Shown: one piece after another, positions 1 to 8,391 of the stretch
Numbering within the stretch: position 1 is the first letter of the stretch
Layout: each line of letters starts with the position of its first letter
Assembly: GCA_033722295.1 (NCBI GenBank)
Contig: JAWVZH010000028.1
Coordinates: 1 to 24,831, forward strand
Direction of reading: 5' to 3'
Source of the DNA: JAWVZH01 sp033722295
GTDB taxonomy: Bacteria > Bacteroidota > Bacteroidia > Chitinophagales > Saprospiraceae
Length of the DNA stretch: 24,831 bases
Translations under genes and position numbers: made by a program
Notes under the pieces: model-generated
The model's input: the letters and a program-made list of their open reading frames with translations, nothing else
Told to the model about the DNA's origin: nothing
The model's database searches: none

Positions 1-1740
1 ATACCTGTGTTCTCCGTAGATGGTGAAAAAGGATATGGTTTTAATGAAGAAACCAAACCTATGCTTAATACATCTCATGGTTTTGTACCCTGGGATGATT
101 CCCACCATCCTGAATTATCTCAAACCAATGGTGAGACAGATGGAAGATGGCTCTTTATCAATGGTAATAACACACCACGTATAGCCAGGATCGATCTGAC
201 CACTTTTGAAACTGCAGAGATCATTGAAATACCAAATAGTGGTGGTAATCACAGCTCCCCGTTCACAACTGAAAATACGGAGTATGTGGTAGCGGGCACA
301 AGATTTGGAGTACCCTACCCACAGAACGACGTTGCTATTGACAGTTATGCCGAGAACTTTAAAGGCATGCTGTCTTATGTAAGTGTCGGTGAAGAAGGCG
401 AGATGGATGTGGCATTTCAGATCCTGCTTCCCGCATTTGACTATGATCTCGCACACTCAGGTAAAGGGGCTTCTCATGGTTGGACTTTCTTCACGACCTA
501 TAATACAGAATTGAAATCCACTTTACTGGAAGTCACTGCTTCACAGAATGATAAAGATTATATCGCTGCGGTCAACTGGAAAAAGGCAGAGGAATATATC
601 GAGCAGGGCAAGTTTGAAGAGGTTGCTGCCAACTATGCGCACAACGTTTATGATGAAAAGACGCATATGGCGAGCTCTACAATGAAGAAGAAGGTTAAAG
701 TCCTCACTCCTGAGGAGTGCCCGGGCCTGGTCTACTTCCTGCCGACGCCTAAATCACCTCACGGTGTAGATGTGGATCCAACCGGAGAGTATATCGTTGG
801 TAATGGAAAATTGTCTGCCAACCTTACAGTACACTCTTTCACGAAGATGAAGGAGGCGATCGAGAACGAATCCTTCGAAACCACGGTTGCTGGTGTTCCT
901 GTATTAAAGTTTGATGAAGTTGTCGCTGGAGTTGTGAAGGATGCCGGACTCGGGCCATTGCACACAGAATTTGACAATAAAGGAAATGCCTACACCTCAT
1001 TCTTTATTTCGAGTGAGGTTGTCAAATGGGATGTCGGCACCTGGGAAGTTCTGGATCGCGCTTCATCTTTTTATTCCATCGGCCACCTGATGATCCCAGG
1101 CGGAGACTCTAAAAATCCTGAAGGAAAGTATCTGGTCGCCCTTAACAAGATCACCAAGGACAGATATCTGCCAACAGGACCTGAACTTTGTCACTCTGCC
1201 CAACTTTATGACATATCAGGCGAAAAAATGAAACTATTGCTCGACTTCCCCACAATGGGAGAACCGCATTATGCGCAGGGTATATCAGCCGACAGAGTAG
1301 TTCCGAATGTGAAGAAGTTCTATCCCATAGAAGAGAACGAACATCCGTATCGTGCTCTGGGCGAAAAAGACGCAAGGGTAGAACGGGAAGGTAATGATGT
1401 ACATGTCTATATGACAACCATCAGAAGCCACTTTGCTCCGGACAATATTGAAGGCATAAGAGTAGGGGATAATGTCTACTTCCATGTGACCAATCTCGAA
1501 CAAGACTGGGATGTACCTCATGGATTTGCCGTCATGGGAGCGAATAATGCCGAACTTTTGATCATGGGCGGACAAACGGAGACATTCCTGTGGAAGCCTA
1601 AGAAAGTAGGTGTTTATCCTTTCTACTGTACGGATTTCTGCTCGGCTCTTCATCAGGAGATGCAGGGATATGTAAGCGTTTCACCGGAAGGTGCTGACAC
1701 TGAGCTATCATGGAGGTTAGGCGAAGATCAGGAACTCTGA
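1..1740 (+). CDS. nosZ: Nitrous oxide reductase NosZ, clade II type (5' end missing)
   Basis: Periplasmic multicopper enzyme that reduces N2O to N2, the last step of denitrification. The frame is open to the left edge, so the start and N-terminal signal region are missing; 579 residues are visible. All seven expected CuZ histidines can be placed by codon position: the HH pair of DDSHHP (103-108), GNH (250), SPHG (760), PLHT (961), IGHL (1084) and EPHY (1267). The C-terminal cupredoxin domain carries the CuA ligands: His in VPHGF (1519), then Cys, Cys, His and Met of CTDFCSALHQEM (1627, 1639, 1651, 1660). Asp replaces the Trp usually found between the two Cys in classical (clade I) NosZ, a change I associate with clade II enzymes. 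The clade II assignment also rests on the downstream gene order and the absence of nosR in what is visible. The export route (Sec or Tat) cannot be read here. Confidence 0.97.
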   Translation: MPVFSVDGEKGYGFNEETKPMLNTSHGFVPWDDSHHPELSQTNGETDGRWLFINGNNTPRIARIDLTTFETAEIIEIPNSGGNHSSPFTTENTEYVVAGTRFGVPYPQNDVAIDSYAENFKGMLSYVSVGEEGEMDVAFQILLPAFDYDLAHSGKGASHGWTFFTTYNTELKSTLLEVTASQNDKDYIAAVNWKKAEEYIEQGKFEEVAANYAHNVYDEKTHMASSTMKKKVKVLTPEECPGLVYFLPTPKSPHGVDVDPTGEYIVGNGKLSANLTVHSFTKMKEAIENESFETTVAGVPVLKFDEVVAGVVKDAGLGPLHTEFDNKGNAYTSFFISSEVVKWDVGTWEVLDRASSFYSIGHLMIPGGDSKNPEGKYLVALNKITKDRYLPTGPELCHSAQLYDISGEKMKLLLDFPTMGEPHYAQGISADRVVPNVKKFYPIEENEHPYRALGEKDARVEREGNDVHVYMTTIRSHFAPDNIEGIRVGDNVYFHVTNLEQDWDVPHGFAVMGANNAELLIMGGQTETFLWKPKKVGVYPFYCTDFCSALHQEMQGYVSVSPEGADTELSWRLGEDQEL

Positions 1741-1756
1741 TTTTAAAAATTATTGA

Positions 1757-1799
1757 AAATGAAAGCGGGAAGATGTTCATGCTGATCCCGCTTTCATTT
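1757..1799 (+). terminator. 14-bp perfect stem-loop between nosZ and the nosL fusion
   Basis: Perfect inverted repeat with arms 1757-1770 and 1786-1799 (core GAAAGCGGGA / TCCCGCTTTC) and a 15-nt loop, 17 bp after the nosZ stop. The right arm ends in ATTT and is followed by a pyrimidine-rich stretch (cacttccatctttta), not a clean T-run. It could be an intrinsic terminator, or an RNA stem that stabilises the nosZ message and lowers expression of the accessory genes. No separate promoter is evident before the next gene, so partial read-through is the likelier reading. Confidence 0.7.
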
Positions 1800-1843
1800 C
1801 ACTTCCATCTTTTACATTATATACTATTACTAATCCAAATTTC

Positions 1844-2920
1844 ATGAAACGACTTCCGCGGTTGTTAATGTTGGTTGCTTCACTTTGCCTCTTGGCACTG
1901 TTTGTTTTCCCGATGTGGCGTATTACACTCATAGCACCACAATATCCAAATGGAGTGACAATGTACATCTGGATCAATAAGCTTGGAGGCGACTCACCCA
2001 GTGTACTTCAGAATATAAACATCCTGAATCACTACGTGGGAATGAAGTACATCGAACCAGACGCTATTCCGGAATTGAGATATTTTCCGTATATCATTGG
2101 CATCATGGTCGGCCTGGGATTGTTGGCTGCTGCCATAAATAAGAGACTTGCTTTTCTGAGTTGGGGTATAATTATGGTGGTGCTTGCAGCATTAGGAATG
2201 TATGATTTTTATTTGTGGGAGTATGATTATGGTCATAATCTCAGTGATACAGCGCCCATCAAGATACCGGGTGCCTCATTCCAGCCGCCATTGTTCGGCA
2301 CCAAGAAGATCATCAATTTTACAGCCCAGTCATATCCGCACACCGGCGGTTATTTTGCGACCCTGTCCATCTTGCTTGCTTTTGTCGCATGGTGGCTTAA
2401 GGGAAAGTTCATGTCAAAACCTTCAAAGGCTGAGCCATATCCAGAAGCCAGGTCGTCAAGGCCAGTAAAGAACAAAACCACCAGGATTGTTAGCATGGCC
2501 TCGATCGCCCTGATGAGTTTGATAATCGTAGGCTGCTCTGCGGATGTTCGTCCCATCGACTATGGAAAAGACAACTGTGAATATTGTAAAATGACGGTGG
2601 TCGATCCACAATTCGCTGCAGAAGCTGTGACATCGAAAGGCCGCATCTATACATTCGATGCCATCGAATGTCTGGTTAATTACGTGGGTGAAAAAGAGGA
2701 TGTGAATTTCAAATTACTAATGGTGAATGATTATACCTCACCACCTGATCTGATCGACGCCCGCACAGCTACATACTTGATAAGTGAGAAGATACCCAGC
2801 CCGATGGGCGCGTTTCTTTCAGGCTATGAAAGCCGTGCAAAGGCCCAGGAGTACCAGGATGAATTTGGCGGAAAACTCTACGACTGGCATTCATTAAAAA
2901 ATACATTTGAAAACAATTAA
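1844..2920 (+). CDS. nosL: Membrane domain fused to NosL copper-binding lipoprotein domain
   Basis: A 358-residue protein in two parts. Residues 1-190 hold about four transmembrane segments (roughly 7-27, 81-99, 104-123, 168-187) with motifs NILNHYVGM and YDYGHNL; this resembles a conserved membrane protein that I recall as a separate gene next to nosL in other clade II nos clusters. Residues 218-358 are a complete NosL: a hydrophobic segment ending in a lipobox-like IIVGC (Cys231), then the copper motif C245-E-Y-C248-K-M250, and a C-terminal domain with FDAIEC. NosL is an outer-membrane or periplasmic Cu(I) chaperone for NosZ. The lipobox lies inside one open frame, so either the two parts are truly fused and the segment acts as a fifth membrane helix, or a second start at ATG 2495 (AGGA eight bases upstream) yields free NosL. 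Confidence 0.85.
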   Translation: MKRLPRLLMLVASLCLLALFVFPMWRITLIAPQYPNGVTMYIWINKLGGDSPSVLQNINILNHYVGMKYIEPDAIPELRYFPYIIGIMVGLGLLAAAINKRLAFLSWGIIMVVLAALGMYDFYLWEYDYGHNLSDTAPIKIPGASFQPPLFGTKKIINFTAQSYPHTGGYFATLSILLAFVAWWLKGKFMSKPSKAEPYPEARSSRPVKNKTTRIVSMASIALMSLIIVGCSADVRPIDYGKDNCEYCKMTVVDPQFAAEAVTSKGRIYTFDAIECLVNYVGEKEDVNFKLLMVNDYTSPPDLIDARTATYLISEKIPSPMGAFLSGYESRAKAQEYQDEFGGKLYDWHSLKNTFENN

Positions 2921-2969
2921 TTCCAGACTATGGATCATCCGGCCAATTATTTAATCTAAAATCTTGGAT

Positions 2970-3536
2970 ATGAAAAAGTCAATAAATTTATTTTCCTTGT
3001 TTCTTTCTTTAATAATGCTTTTCGCTTGCCAGGCTCCGGGCGATCAAAGCGCTCAGTCTGCCGGCGAAAGCTCAGAAGACCAAAAAATACAGGGCCAGGC
3101 TGCTGTTCAGGACGAAGAGTCCAGCCAGAATATATTACAGGTGGCGATCAACTCCGATGCTCATAGCACCCTCGTAGCTGGTGTGCAAGCCGCTGAACTC
3201 GAGAATGTACTCGTGAATGCCGGTCCACTGACCGTATTTGCTCCTACTAATGAGGCCTTTGATCAATTACCTGAAGGCACCCTGGATGAATTGCTCAAAC
3301 CTGAAAACAAATCAAAACTTGCCAGGATCATTAAATATCATGCAGCACCTGGCAATTATACAACGGATATGTTGAATGACGGGCAGCGGCTTTTTCAGGC
3401 AAGTGGTCATTATGTTACTATATCAAAAGAGAACGGCAAAGTGTCCGTGGAAGGAGCCAATATAATAGGCTCTGTCGAGGCCTCAAATGGTATCGTCCAT
3501 GTCATTGATAAAGTTATCCTTCCACCAGATGAATAA
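2970..3536 (+). CDS. Fasciclin (FAS1) domain lipoprotein in the nos operon
   Basis: A 188-residue exported lipoprotein: short signal peptide with lipobox MLFAC (Cys20), a Gln/Ser/Glu-rich linker to about residue 50, then one complete FAS1 domain. The domain shows the usual blocks: VAINSDAHSTLVAGVQAA, LTVFAPTNEAFDQLP, IKYHAAPG and GIVHVIDKVILPP. The start is ATG 2970, not the in-frame TTG at 2964, because it gives MKKS at the signal-peptide start. FAS1 domains usually mediate adhesion or protein-protein contact; no enzymatic residues are expected. The stop overlaps the start of nosD by 8 bp (ATGAATAA), which argues for translational coupling and a role in the same process. A scaffold or partner for periplasmic NosZ/NosD/NosL is an inference only. 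Confidence 0.9.
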   Translation: MKKSINLFSLFLSLIMLFACQAPGDQSAQSAGESSEDQKIQGQAAVQDEESSQNILQVAINSDAHSTLVAGVQAAELENVLVNAGPLTVFAPTNEAFDQLPEGTLDELLKPENKSKLARIIKYHAAPGNYTTDMLNDGQRLFQASGHYVTISKENGKVSVEGANIIGSVEASNGIVHVIDKVILPPDE

Positions 3537-4827
3537 CCCGCTGACGCCTTTGACAGGGTGCATAAAAAATTTGTTTATCATTGGATTAGTTGCCTTGATC
3601 GGTACCGGTGTCAAAGCCGGTACCATTAAGGTATGCCCCGACTGCGAGATCCGCTCCATTAGGGAAGCAATTAATGTGTCACAATACTGTGACACTTTGA
3701 TCGTGGGGCCGGGAACATATTCCGAAGGCCGGATTATAATCAACAAATCGCTGACGCTCATAGGAAATGGCTTTCCAGTGATCGATGGCAGTAACAGTTC
3801 TGAAATATTCACCGTCACTGCCGATCATGTCCACATCGAAGGATTTCAAATTCAAAATGTGGGCACCAGCTACATGGAAGACAGGGCGGGAATCCGCATT
3901 CAAAAAAGTGCTCACTTCACAATTATCAGGAATAAGCTGATCAATACATTTTTTGGGATATATCTCGAAAACGCCGACCACGGCATTGTCAAGGACAATA
4001 TCCTCCGCGGAGAAGCTGTCGATGAAATGTCTTCAGGTAACGCCATTCACCTCTGGCATTGCAAACACATCCTCGTGGAAGGAAACGAGGTCAGTCATCA
4101 TCGGGATGGCATATATTTCGAATTTGTCGATTCGAGTTTGATAAAAAATAATCGGAGCAGTGATAATATCCGCTATGGTCTTCATTTCATGTTCTCTAAT
4201 GACGATGATTATCATAACAATACGTTCAAGAGAAATGGTGCGGGAGTCGCGGTGATGTTCTCCAGGAGGATCAATATGTGGGAAAACCTCTTTGAGAATA
4301 ATTGGGGAAGTTCTGCATATGGCATTCTCCTCAAAGAAATTTATGACACCCGGATCTATAACAATGTCTTCAGGCAAAATACCATCGGCATATATGCTGA
4401 AGGCTCTACACGGATCGACTACAAGAAAAACGATTTTATAAGGAATGGCTGGGCAATAAAGATCTCCGGGGGTTGCCTTGACAATCATGTCAATAAGAAT
4501 AACTTCATCTCCAATTCCTTTGATCTCGCTATCAGATCGTCTTCAATTGAAAATGATTTTCACGGAAATTACTGGAGTGAATATACCGGGTATGATCTTG
4601 ACAGGGATGGCATAGGTGATGTGCCGTACCGTCCTGTTAAACTTTTTAACTACATAGTCAACAATACACCCGAAGCCATGGTCTTACTCAGAAGCTTTTT
4701 CGTAGACATCGTTAATTTTGCCGAAAAGGTAAGTCCGATATTTACACCGGCGAAAGTTTTTGATGCCAGACCTTCTATGGATAAAATATTGACCGCGCAA
4801 ATTGACCAAAGTTTTGATCGCCAATGA
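3529..4827 (+). CDS. nosD: NosD, periplasmic copper-binding accessory protein
   Basis: Right-handed beta-helix protein needed with NosF and NosY for assembling the CuZ centre of NosZ. The start chosen is ATG 3529, overlapping the fasciclin stop by 8 bp; an earlier in-frame ATG at 3487 would overlap by 50 bp and add a non-signal-like prefix. Residues 13-29 form a signal peptide (NLFIIGLVALIGTGVKA). A C35-P-D-C38 pair follows directly, then the SIREAIN and LIVGPGTYSEG blocks typical of the family. Repeated short N-rich turns (for example GIYLENADHG, GIYFEFVDSS, GLHFMFSNDD, GIYAEGSTR) mark the parallel beta-helix rungs, ending in the NYWSEYTGYDLDRDGIGDVPYRP block characteristic of NosD. Length (432 residues) is normal. 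The ATGA overlap with nosF supports one operon. Confidence 0.95.
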   Translation: MNNPLTPLTGCIKNLFIIGLVALIGTGVKAGTIKVCPDCEIRSIREAINVSQYCDTLIVGPGTYSEGRIIINKSLTLIGNGFPVIDGSNSSEIFTVTADHVHIEGFQIQNVGTSYMEDRAGIRIQKSAHFTIIRNKLINTFFGIYLENADHGIVKDNILRGEAVDEMSSGNAIHLWHCKHILVEGNEVSHHRDGIYFEFVDSSLIKNNRSSDNIRYGLHFMFSNDDDYHNNTFKRNGAGVAVMFSRRINMWENLFENNWGSSAYGILLKEIYDTRIYNNVFRQNTIGIYAEGSTRIDYKKNDFIRNGWAIKISGGCLDNHVNKNNFISNSFDLAIRSSSIENDFHGNYWSEYTGYDLDRDGIGDVPYRPVKLFNYIVNNTPEAMVLLRSFFVDIVNFAEKVSPIFTPAKVFDARPSMDKILTAQIDQSFDRQ

Positions 4828-5540
4828 TAAGCATAAATAAACTGCATAAATCCTTTGACACCAACCACGTACTCAATAACATCACCGTAGATTTCAGCAG
4901 GCCTGGCATCACGGCGGTGCTGGGACCAAATGGTTCCGGAAAGACCACATTGATCAAATGTATCCTTGGAATGGTCATTCCTGATAAAGGAGACATTCGA
5001 ATGAACGGAGAGAACATACTTGGCCAGTGGGCACATCGTCAGCAGATAGACTACCTTCCGCAGATCGCTCGATTTCCTGAAAATCTCACCACCGAAGAGC
5101 TTATCGAGATGGTTAAGGATATAAGAGGAGAAGAGATAGATGCCAATATGCTGATAGACACTTTCGAGCTCTCGCCATTCCTGGATAAAAAACTGGGAAA
5201 GCTTTCCGGAGGTACGCGACAAAAGGTCAATCTCGTCGTTGCACTGATGTACGACAGTCCGGTTATCATCCTCGACGAGCCTACCGTCGGCCTCGATCCG
5301 GTTGCCCTGCAGAGGCTCAAAAAACTTTTGAAAGAAGAGAGTGCAAAAAACAAAACGATACTTATCACCACACACATTATGAGCTTTGTGGAAGAAGTCG
5401 CCGAAAACATCATCTTTCTTCTGGAAGGAGAAGTGGAGTTCGACGGCACCACACAAATGCTGCGGGATCGTTATTCCGGTGACTCACTGGAGGAAAGTAT
5501 TGCCAATATCCTGGTTAACGATCCTGATCCTGACCTGTAA
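4824..5540 (+). CDS. nosF: NosF, ABC transporter ATPase for NosZ maturation
   Basis: Cytoplasmic ATPase of the NosDFY complex. All ABC motifs are intact: Walker A GPNGSGKTT (residues 34-42), signature LSGGTRQKV (127-135), Walker B VIILDEP (147-153) followed by a D-loop TVGLDP, and a switch His in TTHIMSF. The length of 238 residues is short compared with many NosF proteins (about 300) but complete for the nucleotide-binding fold. Its start overlaps the nosD stop as ATGA, and nosY begins 35 bp downstream, so the three are probably cotranscribed. By family knowledge it pairs with NosY and transmits ATP hydrolysis to NosD in the periplasm. Confidence 0.95.
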   Translation: MISINKLHKSFDTNHVLNNITVDFSRPGITAVLGPNGSGKTTLIKCILGMVIPDKGDIRMNGENILGQWAHRQQIDYLPQIARFPENLTTEELIEMVKDIRGEEIDANMLIDTFELSPFLDKKLGKLSGGTRQKVNLVVALMYDSPVIILDEPTVGLDPVALQRLKKLLKEESAKNKTILITTHIMSFVEEVAENIIFLLEGEVEFDGTTQMLRDRYSGDSLEESIANILVNDPDPDL

Positions 5541-5575
5541 GGTCACTACTATCCAATGACAAACGAAATCGATAT

Positions 5576-6358
5576 ATGTACAGAGTTCTGAAGTATAGTA
5601 TTTATGATCTCATGCGAAGCAGATGGACCTATATCTATAGTGCCTTCTATTTCCTGTTTACCCTGGCGCTTCTCCTGCTTAGCGACGACATGTCCAAAGT
5701 GGTCATCAGCCTGATGAACATTATTCTGTTTCTCTGTCCCCTGATCGCTACGATGTTTGGTATAATGTATTATTATAATTCCAGGGAATTTACAGAACTG
5801 CTCCTGGCACTTCCTCTTCCCCGAAGGCATATTTTCCTGGGGCAATATTTGGGCCTTGCCATTTCCCTTTCGGTGAGCATGTTACTGGGGATCGGTATCC
5901 CCTTTATAACATATGGCATTTTTGGTAGTCCCGAGATCTGGAACTTTTCAATGCTCCTGGTGACAGGCACCTTTCTTTCTTTCATCTTCGCGGGCATTGC
6001 CTATCTCATTGGGCTCGGATATGAAAATAAGATCAAGGGATTTGGATTCGCCATATTACTCTGGTTGTTTTTTGCTGTGATATATGACGGCATATTTCTC
6101 CTGGCCATGTCCTATTTCAAGGAATACCCACTCGACAAGTTTGCCATTATAGCCTCCATACTCAATCCTATCGATCTTTCGCGGATCCTGATTTTGCTTA
6201 AATTAGATATATCAGCCCTGATGGGATACACCGGAGCTGTATTTGACAAATTCCTGGGATCTGAGATCGGTATGGTCGTATCCATGTTGACTTTGGTCCT
6301 TTGGGTGGTCATTCCAGTTTTGTTCATACTGAGGATGGCCCGATCCAAAGATTTTTAA
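5576..6358 (+). CDS. nosY: NosY, ABC permease subunit for NosZ maturation
   Basis: Integral inner-membrane protein of 260 residues with about six hydrophobic segments (near 20-37, 44-66, 93-116, 123-146, 154-176 and 235-252). It has the ABC-2 style cytoplasmic coupling segment NSREFTELLLALPLPRRHIFLGQ, of which LLLALPLPR is typical of NosY. It follows nosF by 35 bp and completes the NosDFY set. It is expected to form the membrane dimer on which NosF binds and to which NosD docks in the periplasm. The start ATG 5576 gives a short charged N-terminus before the first helix, as in relatives. Confidence 0.93.
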   Translation: MYRVLKYSIYDLMRSRWTYIYSAFYFLFTLALLLLSDDMSKVVISLMNIILFLCPLIATMFGIMYYYNSREFTELLLALPLPRRHIFLGQYLGLAISLSVSMLLGIGIPFITYGIFGSPEIWNFSMLLVTGTFLSFIFAGIAYLIGLGYENKIKGFGFAILLWLFFAVIYDGIFLLAMSYFKEYPLDKFAIIASILNPIDLSRILILLKLDISALMGYTGAVFDKFLGSEIGMVVSMLTLVLWVVIPVLFILRMARSKDF

Positions 6359-6376
6359 TTTAAAATCAAATGATCC

Positions 6377-6559
6377 ATGAGAAACAATATTCAAAAAAGC
6401 GCTCAACATAATACCATATACGGTATGGGATTTATCGGAGCACTCGTTTACTTCATTTCCACTGCAACGAGTTTGTGGACAGGGGTTGTGGGTGTCGTTA
6501 AATCGATATTCTGGCCTGCATTTCTCATTTATGAGGTACTGAGCCATCTGGGCATGTAA
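6377..6559 (+). CDS. Small conserved membrane protein, function unknown
   Basis: A 60-residue protein starting 18 bp after nosY. It has a polar N-terminus of about 13 residues, a Gly-rich hydrophobic segment (IYGMGFIGALVYFI) and a second one (TGVVGVVKSIFWPAFLIYEVL), so probably two short membrane helices with a TATSLW turn between them. I recall similar 60-residue proteins with the IYGxGFIGALxYxI and KxIxWPAxLxYxxL pattern in many bacteria, without an assigned function or symbol. Its place right behind nosY suggests cotranscription, but it is not a known nos gene. Confidence 0.75.
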   Translation: MRNNIQKSAQHNTIYGMGFIGALVYFISTATSLWTGVVGVVKSIFWPAFLIYEVLSHLGM

Positions 6560-6617
6560 AGTAGGATCAGTTTTACTTTGACCTCCTGATCGTTTTAGTC
6601 ATTCAAACGGTTGCTTC

Positions 6618-7007
6618 ATGAAGTACGATCTATCACGTCGTCCCTATACCTTGCTCGACTGCTATGATGGGCTGGAGGAATATTTTTCTCCAAGAGTCAT
6701 CGGAAAATTAAATGACAGCTATATAAAGATCGCAAAGATCAAGGGTGACGATCTTCCCTGGCATCATCATGAAAAAGAAGATGAGCTTTTCATCGTAATA
6801 AAGGGGAAACTGAAATTCGAATCCGCAGAACACGGAACGTTTGCGCTGTCCGAAGGACAGGCCTTTATTATAAAGCACGGTATCGAACATCGGGTTTCTG
6901 CCACTGAAGAATGTTATATATTGCTCATAGAGCCCGTGACCACCGCTCATACGGGTCAGGTAAAGAGTAAGATGACAAAGTCGATCTCGGATCAACTGGG
7001 TGAATGA
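6618..7007 (+). CDS. Small single-domain cupin protein
   Basis: A 129-residue cytoplasmic protein with one cupin barrel. Motif 1 is WHHHEKEDELFIVIKGKL with candidate metal ligands His49, His51 and Glu56; motif 2 is FIIKHGIEHRVSA with His91. These four ligands are what a mononuclear metal cupin needs, so metal binding is likely, but the substrate cannot be told: such proteins include isomerases, dioxygenases and small regulators or sugar-binding proteins. It lies 58 bp after the small membrane protein on the same strand and meets the APC permease gene end to end with only 38 bp between stops. No signal peptide. Any link to N2O reduction is only positional. Confidence 0.88.
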   Translation: MKYDLSRRPYTLLDCYDGLEEYFSPRVIGKLNDSYIKIAKIKGDDLPWHHHEKEDELFIVIKGKLKFESAEHGTFALSEGQAFIIKHGIEHRVSATEECYILLIEPVTTAHTGQVKSKMTKSISDQLGE

Positions 7008-7045
7008 GCCGGAAGTCGAATTTTTAGGTAAGGCCATTCTATGAA

Positions 7046-8269
7046 TCAAATCAATTCCAGAATTGTCTTCCCGAGTAAAAAACAAAATGATAATATCAAA
7101 CCTGCCCAGGGTATCCACTCCGGAATTCTTATTGGCGCCTTTTGAGCACTTCCTCTTTTATTCATCGCGATCAGTGAAGCATTGACAAGAATGAAGACGA
7201 TTAGGATCACATAACTCGTGGTGTTGGCAAGGGTCACTATAGGCAACCACAAGGTCAACAGCAAGATCATTGTAATCACGATAATACTTGCAATAACGGG
7301 AGTACGGGTAAACTGAGATACACGACCTAGTGGCTCAGGTGCCAGGCCATCCCTGGCCATGCCATATAATACTCTGCTGCACATGATCATCTGAATCAGA
7401 ACACCGTTGATCACTGCAACAAGACTGATCACTACAATGAGATTGGTCAAGCGGGGATTTTCCTGTAACATAAAGTCAGCTAATGGTGCATCGCTGTTCC
7501 CCAATTTGTCTAATGGGAGTGCGAGAACGGAAATCGTAGAAACTAAAATGTAGAGCACCGTAACGAATACCAGAGAATAAACGATGCTCTTTGGCACATT
7601 CACTGTCGGGTTTCTGGTCTCCTCCGCCATATTGGCCAGGTCTTCGAATCCGATAAAGGCAAAGAATGCCAGAAATGAACCCAACATCATTCCTTTGACC
7701 AGATCAAAGTTTGAAAAATCCATAATAACGGAAAGGTGTCCTGGCAATTCTATCAAATACGGAGCACCGATAAAAATAATAACTATCAGGCCCCCTATTT
7801 CGATCAGGGATATCAACGCCGCCACTCCTACCGATGTGGTCACTCCCCATATCACTATTCCACCGAGTAAAAGCACCATAAAAACCTCCACCGCCGTATT
7901 CGGTAAGACGATAAGAACATCAAGATACCCCGCGAATCCCGTTATAAGACTGGCAGAACTTACAGTTCCTGAGATTACAACCAACCAGCCTACTAATTGC
8001 GAGATGAAACGAATTCCCAATCCTTCCTGGATGTATACGACCTCCCCTGCGCTTTTAGGCAAAATAGAAGACAATTGAGCATAGGAAAAAGCAGTGAATG
8101 CAGCCACAACTGACGCAAGGATAAAAGCCAGAGGAGCACTCATCCCTGCATATCCGGCAACTTTCCCTACCAGGACATATATGCCGGCACCTGTCATGGT
8201 GCCTATGCCGTACAGTGTCAATAACCCTAGACCTATTGACCTTTTCAGACTTGTAGGTTGAGTAATCAT
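7046..8269 (-). CDS. APC superfamily amino acid permease
   Basis: A polytopic inner-membrane transporter of 407 residues with about 11-12 hydrophobic segments. The first helix contains GIGTMTGAGIYVLVGKVAG, the unwound glycine-rich substrate-binding stretch of amino acid/polyamine/organocation carriers, and helix 6 has FLAFFAFIGFEDLANMAEETRNP, another signature of the family. It is shorter than many relatives (430-500) and ends just after the last helix, but no frameshift is visible. The substrate is not determinable. It is transcribed convergently to the cupin gene and divergently from the NADP-binding protein gene (122-bp shared upstream region). Confidence 0.92.
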   Translation of the reverse strand: MITQPTSLKRSIGLGLLTLYGIGTMTGAGIYVLVGKVAGYAGMSAPLAFILASVVAAFTAFSYAQLSSILPKSAGEVVYIQEGLGIRFISQLVGWLVVISGTVSSASLITGFAGYLDVLIVLPNTAVEVFMVLLLGGIVIWGVTTSVGVAALISLIEIGGLIVIIFIGAPYLIELPGHLSVIMDFSNFDLVKGMMLGSFLAFFAFIGFEDLANMAEETRNPTVNVPKSIVYSLVFVTVLYILVSTISVLALPLDKLGNSDAPLADFMLQENPRLTNLIVVISLVAVINGVLIQMIMCSRVLYGMARDGLAPEPLGRVSQFTRTPVIASIIVITMILLLTLWLPIVTLANTTSYVILIVFILVNASLIAMNKRGSAQKAPIRIPEWIPWAGLILSFCFLLGKTILELI

Positions 8270-8391
8270 TCCAGAACTTTAAAATAGCCTTTAATCGTAG
8301 CATTCGATCGGCCATGCTCCTTTTAGGATAAGAACGAAACCTCACCCGCCCCTGTATGTTTTAATGTTATATCTCATTAAATAACAGCAAC

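Noticed and set aside
115..1653. Several minus-strand open frames opposite nosZ
   Set aside because: NosZ motifs fix the plus-strand frame; the antisense frames show no domain and no plausible start context.
4650..5456. 268-residue open frame on the minus strand across the nosD end and nosF
   Set aside because: It is antisense to well-supported nosD and nosF, resembles no family, and has the Cys/His/Phe-rich composition of a shadow frame.
6565..6596. Possible terminator: GATCAG / CTGATC followed by GTTTTA
   Set aside because: Only a 6-bp stem with a 15-base loop and a 4-T run; too weak to call.
7584..8078. 164-residue plus-strand frame opposite the APC permease
   Set aside because: Thr/Ile/Pro-rich composition from reading membrane helices in reverse complement; no family resemblance.
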